This document shows positions 44,333 to 46,990 of a stretch of DNA of 46,990 bases, in pieces (the first letter of the stretch is position 1; each line of letters starts with the position of its first letter). Both the position numbers and the translations under genes were made by a program. A model generated the notes under the pieces. It did no database searches. It was not told the DNA's origin and was given only the letters and a program-made list of their open reading frames with translations. Origin of the DNA: Gnetum montanum (taxonomy: Eukaryota > Streptophyta > Gnetopsida > Gnetales > Gnetaceae); assembly GCA_015680685.1 (NCBI GenBank), contig MNCI01023383.1:3831-50820 (forward strand), given 5' to 3'.

Positions 44333-45275
44333 TGATGAGTGGCGAGGTACCCCTACACTCAACCATATGAAACGAGCATAGCACGCATGATCCGGTCGAA
44401 CTTCGTAGACTAAATGCCTAAACACCACAAGGAACACTTGGGGTTAATCGTTCGTTGTCTTCCCAGGCTTGCTTGTATGTGTCAGAGTGTATGGTTAAGC
44501 AAGTCTGAGGTATATGATTTTTTTGGTATTTTCCGGTTTATCTCCTATGCTAAACGTGAAGGGTTGAGAAACTAAAACTAACTCTAACTACAGCACTAAG
44601 TCCTAGCGTCAGCATCCGTTCCCACTTGCTGTACACACCCTGAACTGTGCAACTGTGGCTACCAAACGCTAATCGTTACTGGGATTATCACACGTAACGC
44701 ACGTGCTCGAAGTGGTCGTACTGAGGCACCTAGCTAACCTAAGTGTGACAAGCAACCGATTCCTTGACTAGTCGTACACATCCGTAGATGCTCATAATCA
44801 AGTTGTACTTGTCCCACGTTCTAGGAGGAAAGGGTGAGAGAAACTAATCGCGATGAGTAGCCGATTCCTTGGCTAGCCATACACGTTCGTCAACGCTCAT
44901 AACCAAGTCGTACTCATGCCGCATCACTAGGAAAGCAATAAATAACATTAATTAAACCTATCCATGCACTGCAAGGTTTATCCACAAAGCTCATCTTTAT
45001 TGCTGTACACAACTTGCATTCAGGTACAAAGCTGCTTGAATAAAGAACTGTTCACTTGGGGGACTCCTACTGCGGGCACATGGAAAATATTCTATCTCTG
45101 GGGTGATCAATCCGCCAGAGCTTTGCTACTTTATGCCTAGGATGTGGAATGAGGGGAGTGCCACCTCTTATTTATAGATTTGAAGGCGGACCACGATATC
45201 GTGTACGCGATATCGCAGGGAACGACGCGATATCGCGTATGCGATATCGCGGCCTGTGCAATTCGCGTCTCATCA
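44333..45275 (-). repeat. LTR F, shared between two internal regions
   Basis: 943 bp, TGATGAGTGG to GTCTCATCA. The primer-binding site adjoins its left side and a polypurine tract its right side (45276). It thus serves as 5' LTR for the gag fragment to the left and as 3' LTR for the region to the right. Four GATATC palindromes lie at 45192-45250, with minus-strand TATAAATAAGAG at 45176. Confidence 0.85.
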
Positions 45276-46990
45276 TACCCCCATGACTGAATGAAAAATC
45301 GTCCTTGAGTTCTTTACAATAATATCAGGTAGGTATGGGATTATTGAGGGAATGGAACTAATGGAATGACATGTGAACGGTTCATTATTACAAGACTTGA
45401 CAAGACTGGTGTTCATGACAACAAGGGTGAACACCTTATTACAATGACATTAGGCCACATTTGGTAGCTGAGAGAAAAGAGGAGAGAGAATAGAAGAGAA
45501 GAAGAGAGAAGAGTCTTGCTGCTACCAATGCCTAGATTACGCCTTCCATTGTCCCTCTGTAAGCGCATCATCAATTCTACTCCTTGCATAGCTGCTTCAA
45601 CGCTGCTCCACTCCAAGTGTTTGCTCCAGATCCAATTCGTTGTTGTATGATTACCATCTGCACACACAACGCAATCATATATTAGCAAGGGTAATTGAAT
45701 TATTAAGTAAATAATACCTTGCTTCGGTGTAAGTTCATTGGCTAGGTTGTGGTATGGCTGATATGGACCTGGGAATATGTAGATGATGACTACTGAAGGT
45801 GTAGGGGTTAGGAAGATAAACAAAAAATTTCAAGGCTTAGGAGAAAAATCAAAAAAATTAGGCCCCATACCCCCATGACTAATCGCAAACCTCCGGTAGT
45901 GTTAGAATGGAGGCAGAAAAGGAGTAAGAAAGATAGGTAAAAAGGGACAACTATGGCATCGATGAAAGGGATGTCAAAATGGTAATGAAAAAAATAATAA
46001 TTAATTGTAAAATGTTAAGGGAAAGAAGTTAACTAATGTTCCAAATAGGAGTGTTAGTGGGTCCTCCCCAAAGCAGGCTCATGCCCTTTAATGCCCTGAC
46101 AAACTCACATTCAAAGAGTCTGTAGGCTCTGGGAATGTCTTTTGGAACAAGAGTTAAAGTCTTAACCGCAAGAATTTACCAAAAAGAAAACAATGCATAA
46201 ACCAAAATATATACACTAATGATACAACTGACAATGAGGTGAACAATGGAGATAAGGATGGAGAGAAGAGAAGTGGAATGGAATCCCAAGAACAAGGTGG
46301 TGTACAGCCCCTTGTGTGTTTTATGATTAATGTGACTTGGCAAAACTCATTCCAACTCCGGCTCAAACCAACCACTTCCAGTGACTTCGCATTAATGCAT
46401 TTGGCTAACCATTAACGTGGATAAGAAGGATGCATCTTCAAAGAGTCACCACCATTCCGACGAAACAAAGGAGAGAACGGGAAGCGAGAAGGACCGTAAT
46501 TAGAGGGAACACTTTGGTTCCATAACCAGTGCTTGCAGCCCAAATTTTATTTCATCTAAGGGGTGTGCTTTGAATCCTCACTTTGGTTTTTTTTTTTGTG
46601 TTTTGTGTTTTTATGCATGGGGACCACACCATGCAAAGACTTCTTATTTTTATTGTCTCAGCTTCCGATTATTGGGTCACATCGGAATGGTAAGAAAACT
46701 CAAGAAGAAAACATCCAAGCACCCAAGAGAATGATCAACACAAAAGCATCAAGTTCCCTTGGAGTCACACCCTTTGCAATCAGTGAGTCCTTCCTTAGTT
46801 TGAGAAATGCCCAGTCACTGATTCGTTAAAGTTCTTAGTGGAAGGGAATTGTACATTTCCAAGCCAAGAGAAACCATAGACTTTGGTGGGTGGATGGATG
46901 AAGTGATCTCATTACCTACCATATCAAAAGAAACATACCTTAGTATCAACATTGTAACTTAAAGGTAAAAACCAAACATTAGCAATCAAT
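45276..46990 (-). other. Untranslated 3' region of an Athila-like element leaving the window
   Basis: Begins TACCCCCATGACTGAATG (polypurine tract on the minus strand) and is collinear with 29646-31380 of element 5 throughout, including the 'gtgggtcctccccaaagcagg' stretch near 46058. No gene seen. The coding part lies to the right of the window. Confidence 0.75.

Overview
This window is land-plant nuclear DNA made almost entirely of nested, decayed LTR retrotransposons. No intact cellular gene, tRNA, rRNA or CRISPR array was found. The plant assignment rests on Tat-type Ty3/gypsy elements with a second, 'archaeal-type' RNase H, on Athila-type elements with a GGCGCCGTTGCCGGGG-like primer-binding site, and on plant-style introns. 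The species cannot be named from the sequence. Two single N bases (18660 and 29588) each sit between duplicated flanks and look like contig joins.

Region 1 (1-22311, + strand): two related Tat-like elements, one inside the other. The outer one (element 2) enters from the left edge and ends with an LTR at 20929-22311. The inner one (element 1, 3288-13289) has both LTRs and a target duplication (ACAGG/ACGGG). Each carries a pol gene (RT, RNase H, second RNase H, integrase), tandem-repeat arrays on both sides of pol, and no recognisable gag or protease. Where gag/protease would lie, each carries a spliced multi-exon gene on the OPPOSITE strand. In the outer copy at least eight exons can be followed with GT-AG sites and matching phases. 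Exon 1 is a short basic leader. Exon 2 resembles an FCP1/SCP-like HAD phosphatase with lost catalytic aspartates. Exon 4 resembles the gag-like 'putative plant transposon protein' family. The last exons are acidic and coiled-coil. Element 1 inserted into exon 2 of the outer element's copy. Element 1's own copy is cut off at its primer-binding site. This antisense cargo is the main discovery candidate.

Region 2 (22312-28580, + strand): a gag-like remnant, a stretch collinear with the 3' region of the Athila-like elements further right, an LTR-promoter-like patch near 24160-24250, then a broken sense-strand pseudogene (24757-27548) with a putative-plant-transposon-like domain and long coiled coil, just upstream of a polypurine tract and LTR G (27739-28580).

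Region 3 (28581-46990, - strand): Athila-like elements that lost much or all of pol. Element 5 (28581-35328) keeps gag and protease but has no pol. Its 5' LTR is cut by a long TGTAACACC...GGTGTTATA LTR (35329-43817). That LTR is itself split by element 3 (37184-42845), which keeps RT but lost gag, RNase H and most of integrase. To the right, a gag fragment, a perfect primer-binding site and LTR F (44333-45275) lead into the 3' region of a further element that leaves the window.

Common themes: copying of gene fragments into retroelements, shared promoter motifs (CAGCGTG arrays in the Tat-like family; GATATC palindromes at a fixed distance from TATA in the Athila-like family), and decay mainly by C-to-T changes.
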